Assembly: GCA_021234535.1 (NCBI GenBank)
Contig: CM037850.1
Span: forward strand, 15,189,114 to 15,253,113
Source: Stichopus chloronotus
Lineage: Eukaryota > Echinodermata > Holothuroidea > Aspidochirotida > Stichopodidae
Direction: 5' to 3'
Length of the DNA stretch: 64,000 nucleotides
Notes under the pieces: model-generated
The model's database searches: none
What the model was told of the DNA's origin: nothing
What the model saw: only the letters and a program-made list of their open reading frames with translations
Part shown: positions 10,140-22,800 of the stretch, piece by piece
How the letters are laid out: every line of letters starts with the position of its first letter
Numbering within the stretch: the first letter of the stretch is position 1
Translations under genes and position numbers: made by a program

Positions 10140-11898
10140 TAGACGGCTCACTTAAAACACTTTGAGCTTTGAAACAAGCCCCCAAAGTGCAGTATTTTTA
10201 CCACACTCGGTGTAAAGAAAAAAAAAAACCACCAAGCGTGCCTTATCGCATCATTTTAACTGCACTTATTTATGTGCACAGGAAAAAGTTAACCAACGAA
10301 TCACGGTATGTATCTATGGAATAGTGTCAGTACTTCAGTGTAATCATCTGTCAGTATTAGGCCTTTACTATGCAGAAGACCGTAAGGAATGTGACCGCAA
10401 CAAGTTTATAAGTAAGGGTACTGATACATATATGTATAGTGGTAGGAATTAGGATGAATTATATTTGGAATAATAAAAAATACACGTTATTGCCATTAAG
10501 CCAGTCAGTGTAATTCCACGTGAAACCTCGTTCTTCAATGTATAGCTAAGAAGGAACTGATTGTTGGGATTTGTATTCGTCTAAAATTCGTCTTTAAACT
10601 GCAATATGATTTACCATCTTTTGTATGGTAATATCTACATTAGATTTGTGTTTCTCTTTTTCTCACTACTTCATATCAAATCAATGACAGTAGAAAGATG
10701 ATGAAACACTCAGCGATTCAGCGATTGTTTTCTTGAACAAAGGATTTGGAAACAGAATAACTAACTCTTGCTTGAGCGTCTTGAGGTCTCTTGTAACTAC
10801 TCCACATTTCACCTTTGATATTTTATGTTCTTCTTTGAATTGTTTGGTAACGTGCAACTTAGAGCATTGAACTTGAGACATATCCTCGAATCAATGTATT
10901 GATTCAAGGATAATCCTATTGCAGGATTAGTTAGATTCGGCAAGGAATTTTTTTAGTATTTGGAAAAGAATATAACAGATATCATGTGTTAAAATTACTT
11001 CAATGAGATTTGAATGCAATCATTTGTCAAATCATTTCGTAGCCATGCTGGATTTTGGAAACTTGTCTCCAATAAAGACTCATTAATGCTCCTTTGCCAT
11101 TTCCCGATACCATCCTGTGTCATCTGAACAACGTAGGATCATTTTAAAGTATCTATAACTTATCAAATCACATCATAACCCAAGGGCACACCTACCTTGG
11201 TGCGGAGGGGGGTCGGGGTTGGGCATGTTTCCTGAAAATTAACATGGACTATGTTTACTCATAAGAAAATTACACTTAAACAATGACAACACAGCGGATA
11301 TTGCTATTAACCTTTATTGTATTCCTGATGCTGGAACAACATAGACAATAGTAATATTAGAAGAGACGAAATATTAGAAAAGACGTTCAGAAATTCTAGC
11401 TCTGTTGAGTCTCTCAATTTTCACTTGCTTACCCAGTTCGATGTAGTTGGCAATATTAACGTAGCAAGTTGTTCTATTCTACTTTCGACTCAACTTGCTA
11501 AGTGGTAAATAACAGCCTGCACCTCTAGCTGCATGATAAAACATTTTCACGGTTCCGTATAGAACCAAGGTCAACTACTTGACAGTTCTTAAGGTTCGGC
11601 AGGATATATTTATTATATGAGCGAAATTTAAAGTTTAGATTTAGTGTTCGATGGATCACATCTCTTGGAAATTTGAATTGTCGTTGAGTGTATGTAATCA
11701 GCTTGACTGCGGGCTGTCGAATACATGCAGTCGTTGAAAAAAATATACATAATCGCTCACAAAGAAACAGCGAATAGTGTTTTAGTAGTTTTATAAACCG
11801 CAGCGTGTAACAACGTTATGTATATGCTGTCTCCAGATGGAGTTTCGTTTTGGAAGTCAGTGTACTCCAAAATATAACTACACTGAAAAACAAATAAG
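10140..11898. other. Intergenic between PON copy 2 and the PON pseudogene
   Basis: No gene is recognised. At 10882-10911 there is a 30-base near-perfect palindrome (14-base arms, one mismatch, two-base centre, beginning ATCCTCGAATCAAT). The rest is AT-rich unique-looking sequence. Confidence 0.4.
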
Positions 11899-11982
11899 AC
11901 TTTGAAAGCTGTAGGTCTACTATTAACGCTGTTCCTTTTGACTTTGAAAGCTGTAGGTCTACTGGGAACGATGTTCCTTTTG
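11899..11982 (+). repeat. 42-bp in-frame tandem duplication in the PON pseudogene anchor segment
   Basis: The 42-base segment 11899-11940 is repeated at 11941-11982 with only a few differences, all within the middle codons. It spans exactly 14 codons and doubles the hydrophobic leader (TLKAVGLL...LFLL). It probably arose by slippage, before or after the gene died. Confidence 0.9.
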
Positions 11983-12985
11983 GACAGACTTTGGCAACTT
12001 ATGCCAGTACCAGCATTCCCACACAAAAAGCATATAATCTTACAAAAGGGCTGTGTATATAGAGTTGTAAATTTCGAACTAACAGGGTATGAAGACATGG
12101 CTCTGGCAAATGATGGAACATTTCTCAAATTTCCTTGTGCAGGAGACTGTCAACTTCATCTTTCTCAGGATGTACAATATCAAACTCATTCTTCTTGTAA
12201 ACTAGTTCACACTGTTTCTTCTGCAGTTTGAGGCTCAACTTGTGTAAACCTCTCTTTGATAAAAGGATACAGAAGTAAAATTACAAGAAGAGTTTAAAAG
12301 TTTCATTTTAATCGTCCTGATAATGGGGCTATTGAAATTTTCTGTTCAAAGACCTTTAAGATGGTTAATCTCTCATGGTGTCAGTCTATCGGAAAATGAT
12401 TCTCCTAGAGGGCGTCGGGTGTTTTTAGTGAACCACAGGAAAGATAGCGATGTCGATGAAGTAATGAATTACAACAGGGAATTTAATTATTTCACTTTGA
12501 TGCAATCGGTGCTGAGCGGTCTCTTTACCAGCGTCAAGGATATCATAGCTATCGCACTAACTTATTTTACCCTGTCAAAGACAGTGACCTTCAAGGTTGC
12601 TTGAGGCCACACGAAGAACTTCTTAAGTTATTATTACATGGAGAGATATTTCAGTATTTGTTAACAGCATCGGTAGTTATGTCACAGTGAAAATTACCTG
12701 AGGAATATTCTTTGACAAACTGTTGCGTGATCCCACTCAGCCAGGTCATGTACAGTTACTAACCAGCCGTTTACACGTCCCATATTACAAGCATTATTCA
12801 GTGTTCTTCCCTTTCCATATATGGGAGAGAGAGGAACCAAGGCAATTGATCACACCATTATTGATACCTTAATCATCTGGATATACTCTGGGAAATATGG
12901 ACACAACCCCTGTAAGTCTTTATTTACAGTAACAACATACGAAGTCCAAACATGTGTACTAATGGCAAGGTGCATAGTGTATCAA
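11899..12985 (+). pseudogene. Degenerate third PON-like copy
   Basis: Successive fragments match the two intact PON genes in order. An anchor region with RLWQL (compare RVWKL) and YEDMALANDG (compare SEDIALTSSG) lies at 11902-12130. SHGVS, then FLVNHRKDSD and LFTSVKDIIAI, lie at 12371-12560 (compare PHGID, FVVNHRKDRD, LFTSLNDVVAV). A CLRPHEELLKLLL segment near 12600 is in a shifted frame. Matches to the IYFDGN / GKRAIESG / NSLALSRNGKHLYL region lie at about 12805-12910. A faint match to the C-terminal LLIGTV-HK segment lies near 12960-12985. Breaks include an AAG where the start ATG should be, at least two frameshifts, stops at 12229-12231 and 12602-12604, extra sequence before the SHGVS motif, and loss of about 100 codons before the C-terminus. 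It cannot make a working enzyme. Confidence 0.85.
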
Positions 12986-15900
12986 AAAAAAAAATTCCTA
13001 CAAGCTTAACCTTCCAACTTTTTAATTGGCACGTAAACATGCATTATTTTACCATTGGTCATTCGTATTCAAATAAAGTGCCACGTATAAATATTAATAT
13101 TATACCTAGCTTACAATTATGGCAGATGTAACAGCCATTGTAGACCCTTCAGTTAAATCGGAATGGCTCTCCCTATGCACTTCTTATGATAAAATCCTGT
13201 GTAGCGTTAAACCTTCGGAGTGTCAGCGAACACTGAAAATGGATTAAAAATGTACTACCCTTTGATCAAAAAAAAAAAAAAAAAAAACAACCTTGCAATG
13301 CTCTTCACACGTAAACGTCGGTCTGGATTTAACTGTTTCCGAGTATATAAACAAAGAGCGGTTCTTGTTTTTGTTTGACAATTCCATAGGTCGACTTTGC
13401 TGATGGCCATGCTCACTAAGTTAAGCACCGTACATTTTCCATAGTGGTTCTAATTTTAAATTTCTCTCTTTGCGTTTGTTAGCCTCTCTTTCACACACAA
13501 TAATTATTTGTTTCAAATGTTGTGTTATAAATAATTGAATCGCTGATTCACAATTCAACTGTTACAGACAAATCGTAGAAAGCAAAAGAATTTTTCTTTG
13601 ATAATGTGGTTACCATTTTCGTTTTTGAACACAAAATGCTTCATTTTGAAATAATGCATGGAAGCTTACATCTCTTGAGGCCATTGATCCGCAAAGTGAG
13701 ACGCCGTGGGTGCTGTTATCATTATCAAATGCATGGATTTGTAACATGAGCGGATTGATGATGCATGTGTTCGACAGGAAATTTCAGATGGCAAATTAAT
13801 TCGTCATTCAGAAGAAATCTGTACAGAAATAATTTTACTAATATTAGAATAAACGATGAAATAAAAATAAGATAAAATATGAGTTAAAAAACGTGACAAC
13901 GAATGAATTACAGAAATGTTGTAAATAAATCTCAGCAAAACACGAACTAACATTCATAAAATCTTTCTTCGATTATTATTCATGAGAGTAGATATACGTA
14001 TATTATTATCTTATTGATCTCGTACTTATTTAGTACGTGTATCAAAACGGGATAAATAAAGGCGACGGTGATGATTCGACGATGATATTTTTTAAGTCTG
14101 AAAGACTTGTAAAATTTTCATAACAAAGCAGTCACAAACTGCTCTTGAACAACATATATAAGTACTGCTTTTAACATCCTTAACAGTAAGAATTGAAATT
14201 ACGATAATAACCATCAAAGTGTGGCAATAGTAAGAGTATCATTAACAGTAGCAAAAAGAAGAATGCCCTATCTGCAACATAACCTTGACCACATGAAGAA
14301 ACAGTAACTGCAATAAGGATACCCTTAACACAGCGAAGATTAACAATGATGTATCATCAGTTTATTTGAAGATACTTCACCTTAGAAATTATATGTACAT
14401 GGGAGTTTTTCACTTTAGGATTTCAATCACTTCTGATAATTGTTAAAATCCATCTTTAAATCGTACAATTTTTCAAGACATGAGGACAATGTTAGTACCA
14501 TGAAGCGGCAATTTAGAGACAGTTACTCGCTTCGAATAAGTTTTTTTCTTTGTTTTTTTTTCTTTGGTATAAATTAAAGTCAGTCTGCGATGAAACTAGT
14601 AGTTAAAATATAATTGCTCACAGTATGTAAAATACATAATTACTTACTGCCACATGAATTTTTGGCATTCATTGGACTAGAATAATGGTACTTGCATTGA
14701 TTGAATCCTTGTAGGTCCAAGACGGCAAGACGATAAAAACACCGCTGTGCTTGTAAATGCGGTTGATTTTAATTATTCTATCGGCATATCTCCCATTAAA
14801 TAACCATTAATTACATGAACATGCCCTCATAATTTGAAATTCGGTGCCTAGCTAATGCTATCCTTGGCTACTCCTCCTGAAATCAATTAAGAGGTGTGCT
14901 TTACTACACTCCGTATAGTTGTGAATGAAGCAATAAACTTTGTTTGTAACACTGTATACGCTGTTCCATTGCTTACACATTGTTGTCAGGAAGGCATCAT
15001 ATGCTCCATTGAGTATTAATGAAGTAGGATTGAAGACTGAAAATCTTAATGTACACACTTACGTGACTTTAACAGGGAGGTTTATTCTGTGTATCAATAT
15101 CGTCATTAACGTGAAATCTAATAACCATTAAAATCCACAGAAGTGTCCTGAACTTAGAAAGCCTACATGCAGTTCAGTTAGTCTGAGTAAACGTCATTTT
15201 GAAACCACGGGAAGATCGTACCAAGGGAGTTACTGGACGCATTGCCACAATTACGATTTCTTTCTGTGACTAAGAATATTGCTATTATACATTTCCACAT
15301 AGAAAATAAAAGTAGCTATGTACCTGATATACCCAGTACAAGAAATTTAATCAGCATTTCTGATTAATATGAAAGATAATAAAAAAAACTTCAATTAGTT
15401 AAATTACTTTCATCAGTACCAATTTTTTAATGTCAAAACAACGTTGAATTGTTTTCTGATATCCTTTTAATAAATTAAAAGTTACAAAGTGAGAGAAATT
15501 ATCATTATTTGCAACCATTTATTTAGGTACTATCGTATTCACGAAGGAAAGAAAAAGATACGGTTTGTCTTGTTGTTTTCATTTTAAAACAACAAATACA
15601 TTGCACCGTCTACGAAAAAAGCTTCAAAGATACACGAATCTCTTTGTGTACAAGACATTATACGTTAACTCTACCAAAGGAATAATATCTATTTGATCAT
15701 TTATATGACTAGAAATAGGTACCTGATCTCCTCGCTTTATTTAATCTCCTTCAGTGACCACTTTAGATTGTAACCTTCCCAATGGCATACCATTTAATGC
15801 AAATGCACAAGAGAAAGTCTAAAAGTAACATTGATTTTGTTTCCCTAATGTTTATTACGAATTTCGTTCATACTCTTGAATATAAGTGACAATTTACACC

Positions 15901-16549
15901 TAGAGTAATAGATCGCGATAGAAAATGCAATGGAATAAAAACAGACCTCACCTGATTTGAATACGTAAAATTGTACTTGCGAGAAAAATGGCACGAAAAT
16001 TCCTTAATTTAGCTATGTAACTTGTTTCCAAAGTGTTAAACTAGAATATGGCAGACTAAGTGCCTTGTTTTTTCTCACTGTAGACCTGAGTCACATGAAC
16101 TGTTTAGATCTGGTCATCTTACATATCATAGACATTTGAAATTACGTAATAATATCATTGAGCATCTCTACAATGTAAGTCTGCATATCACTTGTGAACT
16201 TTTAATGCGAAATAACAACTTAGATAGTTAGATAAAGCGAGCATGTGTTTGGAAATACCTATTTCTTGGTTAGAATTGTGGGGTGTGTTTCAATATGTTA
16301 CAAAAAGACTGAACGTTATTCCTTGTCTGACAAAACATTTCTCTGAACTGTACCATCTCAATAGAACATTACACATTACGTCAAGGTTCATCGTTTTCCT
16401 AAGAGCTGTAAAGGTGTGTATGTTACTACATAATATTTGTGACTTGTGTAATATGTAATTAACACTATAACATATTTTAAGTGCTTGCTTATATCTGATT
16501 ATGTAATTATTTTCAATGGGAGCAGAATTAAGACGACTGACTAGGGTAG

Positions 16550-16551
<2 letters not shown>
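12986..16551. other. Intergenic, no gene recognised
   Basis: AT-rich sequence with a 19-base poly-A at about 13269-13287 and no recognisable coding region. Short frames (such as 14940-15131 and 16243-16458) lack family motifs. Confidence 0.4.

Positions 16552-16645
<94 letters not shown>
16552..16645. repeat. (TA)n microsatellite
   Basis: An uninterrupted run of about 47 AT dinucleotides. Confidence 0.98.
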
Positions 16646-16648
<3 letters not shown>

Positions 16649-19387
16649 GAAGTCTGACCTTTAATGTTGTGATGTCAGTTCTTATATATTAAAAACCTCA
16701 TCCATTTTAAGCCCTTGAATATTTTATATAATAATGTATTCCAAAGAAACCAATTAACGACGTTTTGTTTCCACTATTGCATCTTGAATATTTTCAGTGC
16801 TTGCCTCTGAAGGTATCGTTTATGTCGTAAATGAACTAATGAAAATGTTTAACCACATACACTAGAAAAGCCTATTCGAAAAGAAAGGAATGTGAATGAT
16901 AACGTTTTCCTTTGAAAAGAAACATTTTCCAGTGATTAATACAATCAAGCCGGACCCTATCAGATATCTCTTGCGTTTCCTTTAAGGTAATACAGTATAG
17001 AACTGGGCATCGAGGAGAAGGGAATCTTCATTGTTTGTAGCCGTCAATAGAGAAGTTTATGTTCTGCCTAATAATGATGTTACCTGCTTACCAAGTGGTT
17101 TGTGTTGACAGATTAGGTTAACTTTCCCAACCACGAGATGACCAGTACATTCTTTATAGGATCAGTAACACTATAAGAACGCCCCTTTTATAATTCAATG
17201 CAGCGACCATTCAAGATCGTTATAACTTTATGTAAATTTTGACATAATTTCTATTTTACGAGGCACAGGTTTTGTACACTTTTCAGCACAACTCAGTCAG
17301 TGTAAGTAGTCTAGTGGGTGTCTCAATATAACCTCGGGATGACATATTAAAACACTAAAAGTTACACCATCTAATTAAATAATCATTCATAACATGACAC
17401 GTACTACATATCAAAGTGAGTTTGATTACCAAATTAAAATTAACAGCTAGTGCTATCTACGTTTTGCAAGTGCTTTTCTCATACGGTCCTTTGCAATGAT
17501 ACTACTTACAGAATTGCTTAGTAACGATTCCCGTATAGTGATCTCGAAGAATTATGAAAACTATATATGATTACAAAAAGTGAACGCTAACTTGTCATGT
17601 CAACACAGTGAAAGGTATATATTAAAGAACTTTGAATGAATTTCTTTCAATTAGCCAGTTTTGCAAGGCTAAAAGCGTTTTTCACCAACATCAGTAATTT
17701 CGTTGGTCATTTTAACAGGCCACATTACGTATATTAAAAGAAACAGTTTTGAATTATACTTTAGTCTTTTGTTGTCTGTACAAGCTACTGTACCGTACTG
17801 GCAAATTTCCTTGAAAAAAAAAACACAATCATGGCAAGAGTCTTTTGCTTTTATTTTAGCTGTACAATTTGCAACTGAAGTGGAGTTTTTTCAAGGATAT
17901 GTTTATATGACAACAGACATAAATGGGGATGTAAGTCACTCTGTTAAATTAGGCAAGGTGATTGGTGGTTTTATTAATGTTTCATGTGACGTCAGTTTCA
18001 TCTTCATAACTCTCTGCAAACGTCACTAGTTTATGGTCAATCTTTGCACCAATGGAACACCAATACCAATGAAACATCGGTAGCGCGTGTGTATATACAA
18101 CTTCCGTGTCATAATATTACTCTCTGTACGCTTATACATATATACAAAGAGTACTCTGTTAAATATTTCTGTCAACTTACGGACATTCCTATTTAAACTT
18201 GCTGTATTTTACTTTTAACAGAAATTTTCTTTATTTCTTCATACAAATTGTGATGCCACAATAAGGCATAACAATAGGCAATAGGCAATAAGGTATATAT
18301 GTATAACATGTATTTTCTGTTTATTTGAAGAAAAAAAAGCCAGATAGATAGATGGATAGATAGATGTAATTGACTTAGACGTAATTTAAGTACCAATTTA
18401 ATGATCGGTACTGATGTCAACCCTCATAGGCGCTTATGCTCTTGATAGGAACAAACAAAGACGTTTCATAAAGTAACTGTAAATAGTAGTCTGTAAATTT
18501 ACGCTTGATGACGTAAAGATGTACATAAATGGGTGGAACTTACTTTTGTTAGCATTTCGAATATTAAAATGATTCTTGTTGCTTTAAATAATGTCTTTTT
18601 GGCGTTTTTCTTATTCATCAGAAAGATATATCTTTTTTATTAACCTTGTCCGGAAATGTCTAAAACAAATGTATTTGTATTCTTTGTAATATTTATTTTG
18701 CCAACAATTATTACACTGTTCAAAACAGTGACTTTCCAATTGCAATGTTCAGACAGATCTGCAGACTGAAACCAAGAAACATCAAAGCATCCTCGGTGTG
18801 TTTTCTTAAAAAAAATGACTTGGTAAAGACATTACTTTGAAATGCTAATACCTGGTACCTATTTTTTTTTTTTTTTTAAAAACTGTTAAAAACATACCCT
18901 TTATGTTATTTCACGATTACAGTCTTACTGTAAAAAAGGACCAAAAATACTTGTTTGGAAAGACAAAATTGTCATTAAAATTATGTAAATTTACAGAAAA
19001 CATTTTTAACAGCATACACCGTCACTATGGTAACGTTGGGAGAGAGTTAACGTAATATGACGCCCAATCAGATGTTAACTTAGGTTGAACCAATATTAAA
19101 AATACTTTAATGAAATTGATTTATAACTTTGGAATATATTCGTCAATGCAAATAGTTGTTTCAAATCAACGGAAGCCTTACGACAGACGAGGCATTTGTA
19201 AAAGTGAGCTCTTGCAATGTATACCGAACTTACGGATAATGTACCCTACAACGTACGTGTACACATGATTTTGTTAACCTTCAGGTGAAAAAATATAACG
19301 ATTAAAGGCTGTATTGCATCACCCTAAGCTATATTTTTACCCCCGGAAAGCAAAATTCTCTACTGGTTCTAAGTTACAGTACTCTTA
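16646..19387. other. Intergenic, with a small GATA repeat and a possible decayed MITE
   Basis: No exon is recognised. A short (GATA)n-like tract lies at 18342-18366. Around 18880-19013 a pair of CTGTTAAAAA / TTTTTAACAG ends and an internal GTAAATTTACAGAAAA motif (shared with the MITE at 37853-38009) suggest a decayed miniature element. The bounds are uncertain. A palindrome CACTGTT...AACAGTG lies at about 18716-18732. Confidence 0.35.
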
Positions 19388-19824
19388 TGAAAGAAGAAAT
19401 TAACACGAAAATGCACTGAGTGATGTGATCGTGGATAGCTGAACACATCACTCAGTGCATAGACTGCCGAACAGCAAACAGCAATAACTTTACCATCATA
19501 GATACCGGAAATACAGATTTTGAACTAAAAATAAAAGAAGCCTTGCATATCAAAAAACTCAAACCTGTTCTAAATAACCAACTGTTCCAACATGGATCAT
19601 CCTATACACTCAGCGTTTTCTAAAACCTGTCAGACGATATATTTCTGATACTATTTGTCATAATATGTTATATTGTCTTGCTACTTTTGTATATTTCACT
19701 TTCCTGAGGAGGAAGATGTAATATCTTCGAAAACGTTTGTATTAAACTATGACTTTCGTTGACATTTTCGTGTTAATTTGCTCTTTCATCTGGTTCTTCA
19801 AATGTACAACTCTTCCTAAATTAT
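19388..19824 (+). mobile_element. 5'-truncated Penelope-like retroelement with GIY-YIG endonuclease C-terminus
   Basis: Reading + from 19444, a frame of about 60 codons begins HITQC and contains the block FxIIDTGNTDFELKIKEALH, then KPVLNNQ, and stops at 19622-19624. This is the C-terminal part of the GIY-YIG endonuclease domain of Penelope-like elements. The 3' tail (CCTGAGGAGGAAGATG..., TCGAAAACG) is of the kind seen in such elements. The insertion is flanked by a perfect 12-bp direct repeat, ACAGTACTCTTA (19376-19387 and 19825-19836). At the 5' side, 19388-19427 is an inverted patchwork: one half is complementary to the 3' end (about 19762-19786), the other to 19444-19460. Such inverted 5' additions are known for Penelope-like insertions. 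The reverse transcriptase part is missing, so the copy is dead. Confidence 0.85.
19411..19460. repeat. Perfect 17-bp inverted repeat (hairpin) inside the Penelope-like fragment
   Basis: Arm 19411-19427 (ATGCACTGAGTGATGTG) is exactly complementary to 19444-19460, with a 16-base loop. It arises because an inverted copy of endonuclease-coding sequence is joined upstream of the direct copy. Confidence 0.95.
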
Positions 19825-19836
19825 ACAGTACTCTTA

Positions 19837-22800
19837 GATTGACAGCAAATTCAAAAGAAGCAGAGCAGCTCGTATTACACAGCGTACACAAGGATCCATT
19901 GTTTTGATTTCACATGTGGAGGAATTTAAGACAGGCTGAGGGAGGGACTAGAGGTAGGTGGTTGGGAGAATTGAAACTGTCTGGGGTGATGAGGTTTTGT
20001 CTTTAAATATTCCGGCCAAGTCGACTGAAAGTCAAATCCAACTCTTTGAATTCGGGTGACTGTTTCATTCTCGCAAAAAAAAAAAGAAAAAAGTTGGGCC
20101 GTTATGAACAATATCGAAGAATATTTCGTGATGGTAGTTTAGTTTCTTTGTATTCTTGTCATCGTTTTGCTATCTTAAAGGGGAAATCAGGGTTTGACTG
20201 AGAAAATTCACCTTTAGTTGATTTTTCTCTCTAAACTGATCCTTCACCGCAATATAGAGACGTTGGGGAGGTGTTTGAAGGTAGAAGAAACGGTAATTAT
20301 TGCGTTAATTACTGTTGAATGAGAACTCTTAATATTTGTCGGGTACAAAAAATAAACGTTCATGTACAAGACAAGACAGCCTGTTCTATACGATGACCAA
20401 TCACAGCGTACGACTGAAATGACGTTATATGAATAAACATAACCGAATGTTTACGGTTCCCATGCTGTTCGTACATTGCGCAATGCTAAGTAAACAAGAG
20501 TTGAGTGATAGTTGATGATACATACAGCACACGTAGGCTACGTATGAAGCTGTTCAGGCACACCTCCTCATACCTTGAAAAGACGATAGTATTGAATATT
20601 TATATTTGATTCGATGCACATGGATGTTACAGACTTTCGGAGTTCTTCACCGATTTTTTTGCGAATTTGACTCGTTTCCTGAAATTTTTCCACATGTTGT
20701 GAGATAATCTTGATCATATTTGTTGTATGATACCGTCATCGTCTTGCAGAGTTATCGGACAACACAACTTCGCTCATTTTCAGTCAGAGAAAAAGGAAAC
20801 AGTAGGAATTTATGAAGGTTTTGAATTTCTTACCCATACCAAAATGTAAAAATTTCTGCAGATTTACAGAACAAAAATAAAAAAGACAAAGGAAACTAAA
20901 AAAAAATGTATAAGGTGAAAACACGTTTCTCCTTTCTTCTTAACATTTCTTCATTTGGTTTTTGTTCGGTAATTCACCCGCAGTCTGTAGGCATTTTTTT
21001 TCCAGTGAATGCCATTATTAGTCTTGACTGCGTTCTTTTATTTTAAATACTAATTTTGAAACATCTGCTAATAGGACTCCTGACATCACCACAAAAATGT
21101 TTTAACTAAGATACGTTAAGTGAGGTGTGTCAATTGCATCAATTTAAATCATTATTCACTCACGGGTGGCCGCTTGTGTTCATGAATATTTGATCAACAA
21201 ACCACAAAATAAAATAAGTTGTGGAACGTGACAAAAACTTGCAAATTCTGTTTCGTGAATCACAATTTGAATCAATATTACCTGATACCATAAGTAATAG
21301 GTTCTTTTTGTTAGTCAGGGATTAAACTTTTGCTAGTTTTTTAGTTTTGCATTTGCTTTGACTAAAAAGGAACGAGATGCCTCGAATCGCATCAAAGGAT
21401 TCCATTTGTTGCATTATTGAACAATTCCTTACCACCCCCTTTGCTCAAAACCGAAAGACATTTATTTACAATGCCCTTGATAGTCTCTTTCTGTTTCCTG
21501 GTCTTTCTGATGTACGTCTACAGCACCATATAATATGGGTGTATTACATATTCGTGATTTACTAGAGAGCAGGACAAGGTCTCGATGGTTCTCAGTGATT
21601 CAAGCAATTGTATTTTAACCGTGTAAAGATCCACTTTCCTTTGCAGCCATTTCCATGTTCACCTGGGATACATACCCTAGTACTCAAGTTAACCAACTTC
21701 ATTGCAGGGAAGTTTACGAAGCTGTATGAAACAGATCACACGTGATCACATGACACTAACATGCAACATTTGAGTTATTACTAACAACATTAATCATGTA
21801 CCTGGTGGCCAAATATACTATAGAGAAGGTTAATAGATTTTATGGGTGTTTTGTCGATGCGATTTGCCTGAGTTATTTAGACAATTTCGAGCTTTTAGTG
21901 ACTGCGCGTTGTGTTTGCAAGGAGTGGTAGTAAACAGTTAATTACTATGGCAGGCAATCCACCTGAGAAAAGTGTCACTCATTAAGAATCATACTGTACA
22001 TGAGGCGCCTGTATCAAATCAACAGGAGATAGGATAAGACATAATACAAGGCGAGAAACCTTATCGTAACATGATAAACAATATTCTTTACCATGAGCTA
22101 TAAAATCATGAATCTAGACTCATCAAGCAGATAGCTTGGAAATATTATGGACGGTTTAGTAAGCATGAAATTAACAACGCTCTAGTATTATAACCCAGTT
22201 TAATGACACCCTCGAATGAGAGTGCGGTAGGGAAGACTTGGTTCCCTTTAAATCCTGTATAGTGTCAGAGCGGAGAAAGAGATTTTGGAATTTTATCCAC
22301 AGCCGGTTTCAGACTGTATGTATGTTAGATTAATCACTTGCATGTTTTGTCCTAGATGAATGGTTGAGGGGTTTGTTTATTATCCTTGTGTATAACAGTG
22401 CGCAAATGTCTGTTTTGAATAAATTAGGTCACATGGAGAAATCACAGATCTTTGCATAATACGGGTTGAAAACATATCTAATAGAATCACTTGGAATTAA
22501 ACCGTGTTGTATTATGATTCATCTTTGAAAGTTACAGCAGTATTTTTACTTGGCGTGTTTCATTAGAGTTAAAGTTTTAGACTTCATGGAATTGTAATTA
22601 TAACATTGAATAATTTCATATTCTCAAGATCCCATCTTTGTGCATTCATTATCTAAATATTTGCTTCTTGAATTGGGATCGGTGACTCACTCATGTTCCC
22701 TTGTATATCGTCCTTAATTTTAGTCGCAGATAGGCTGCATCGCTTTAATTCATTTTCTGTATTACTTTCGGGTTAAGTATGAAGTTTTCCACTCAGAAGG

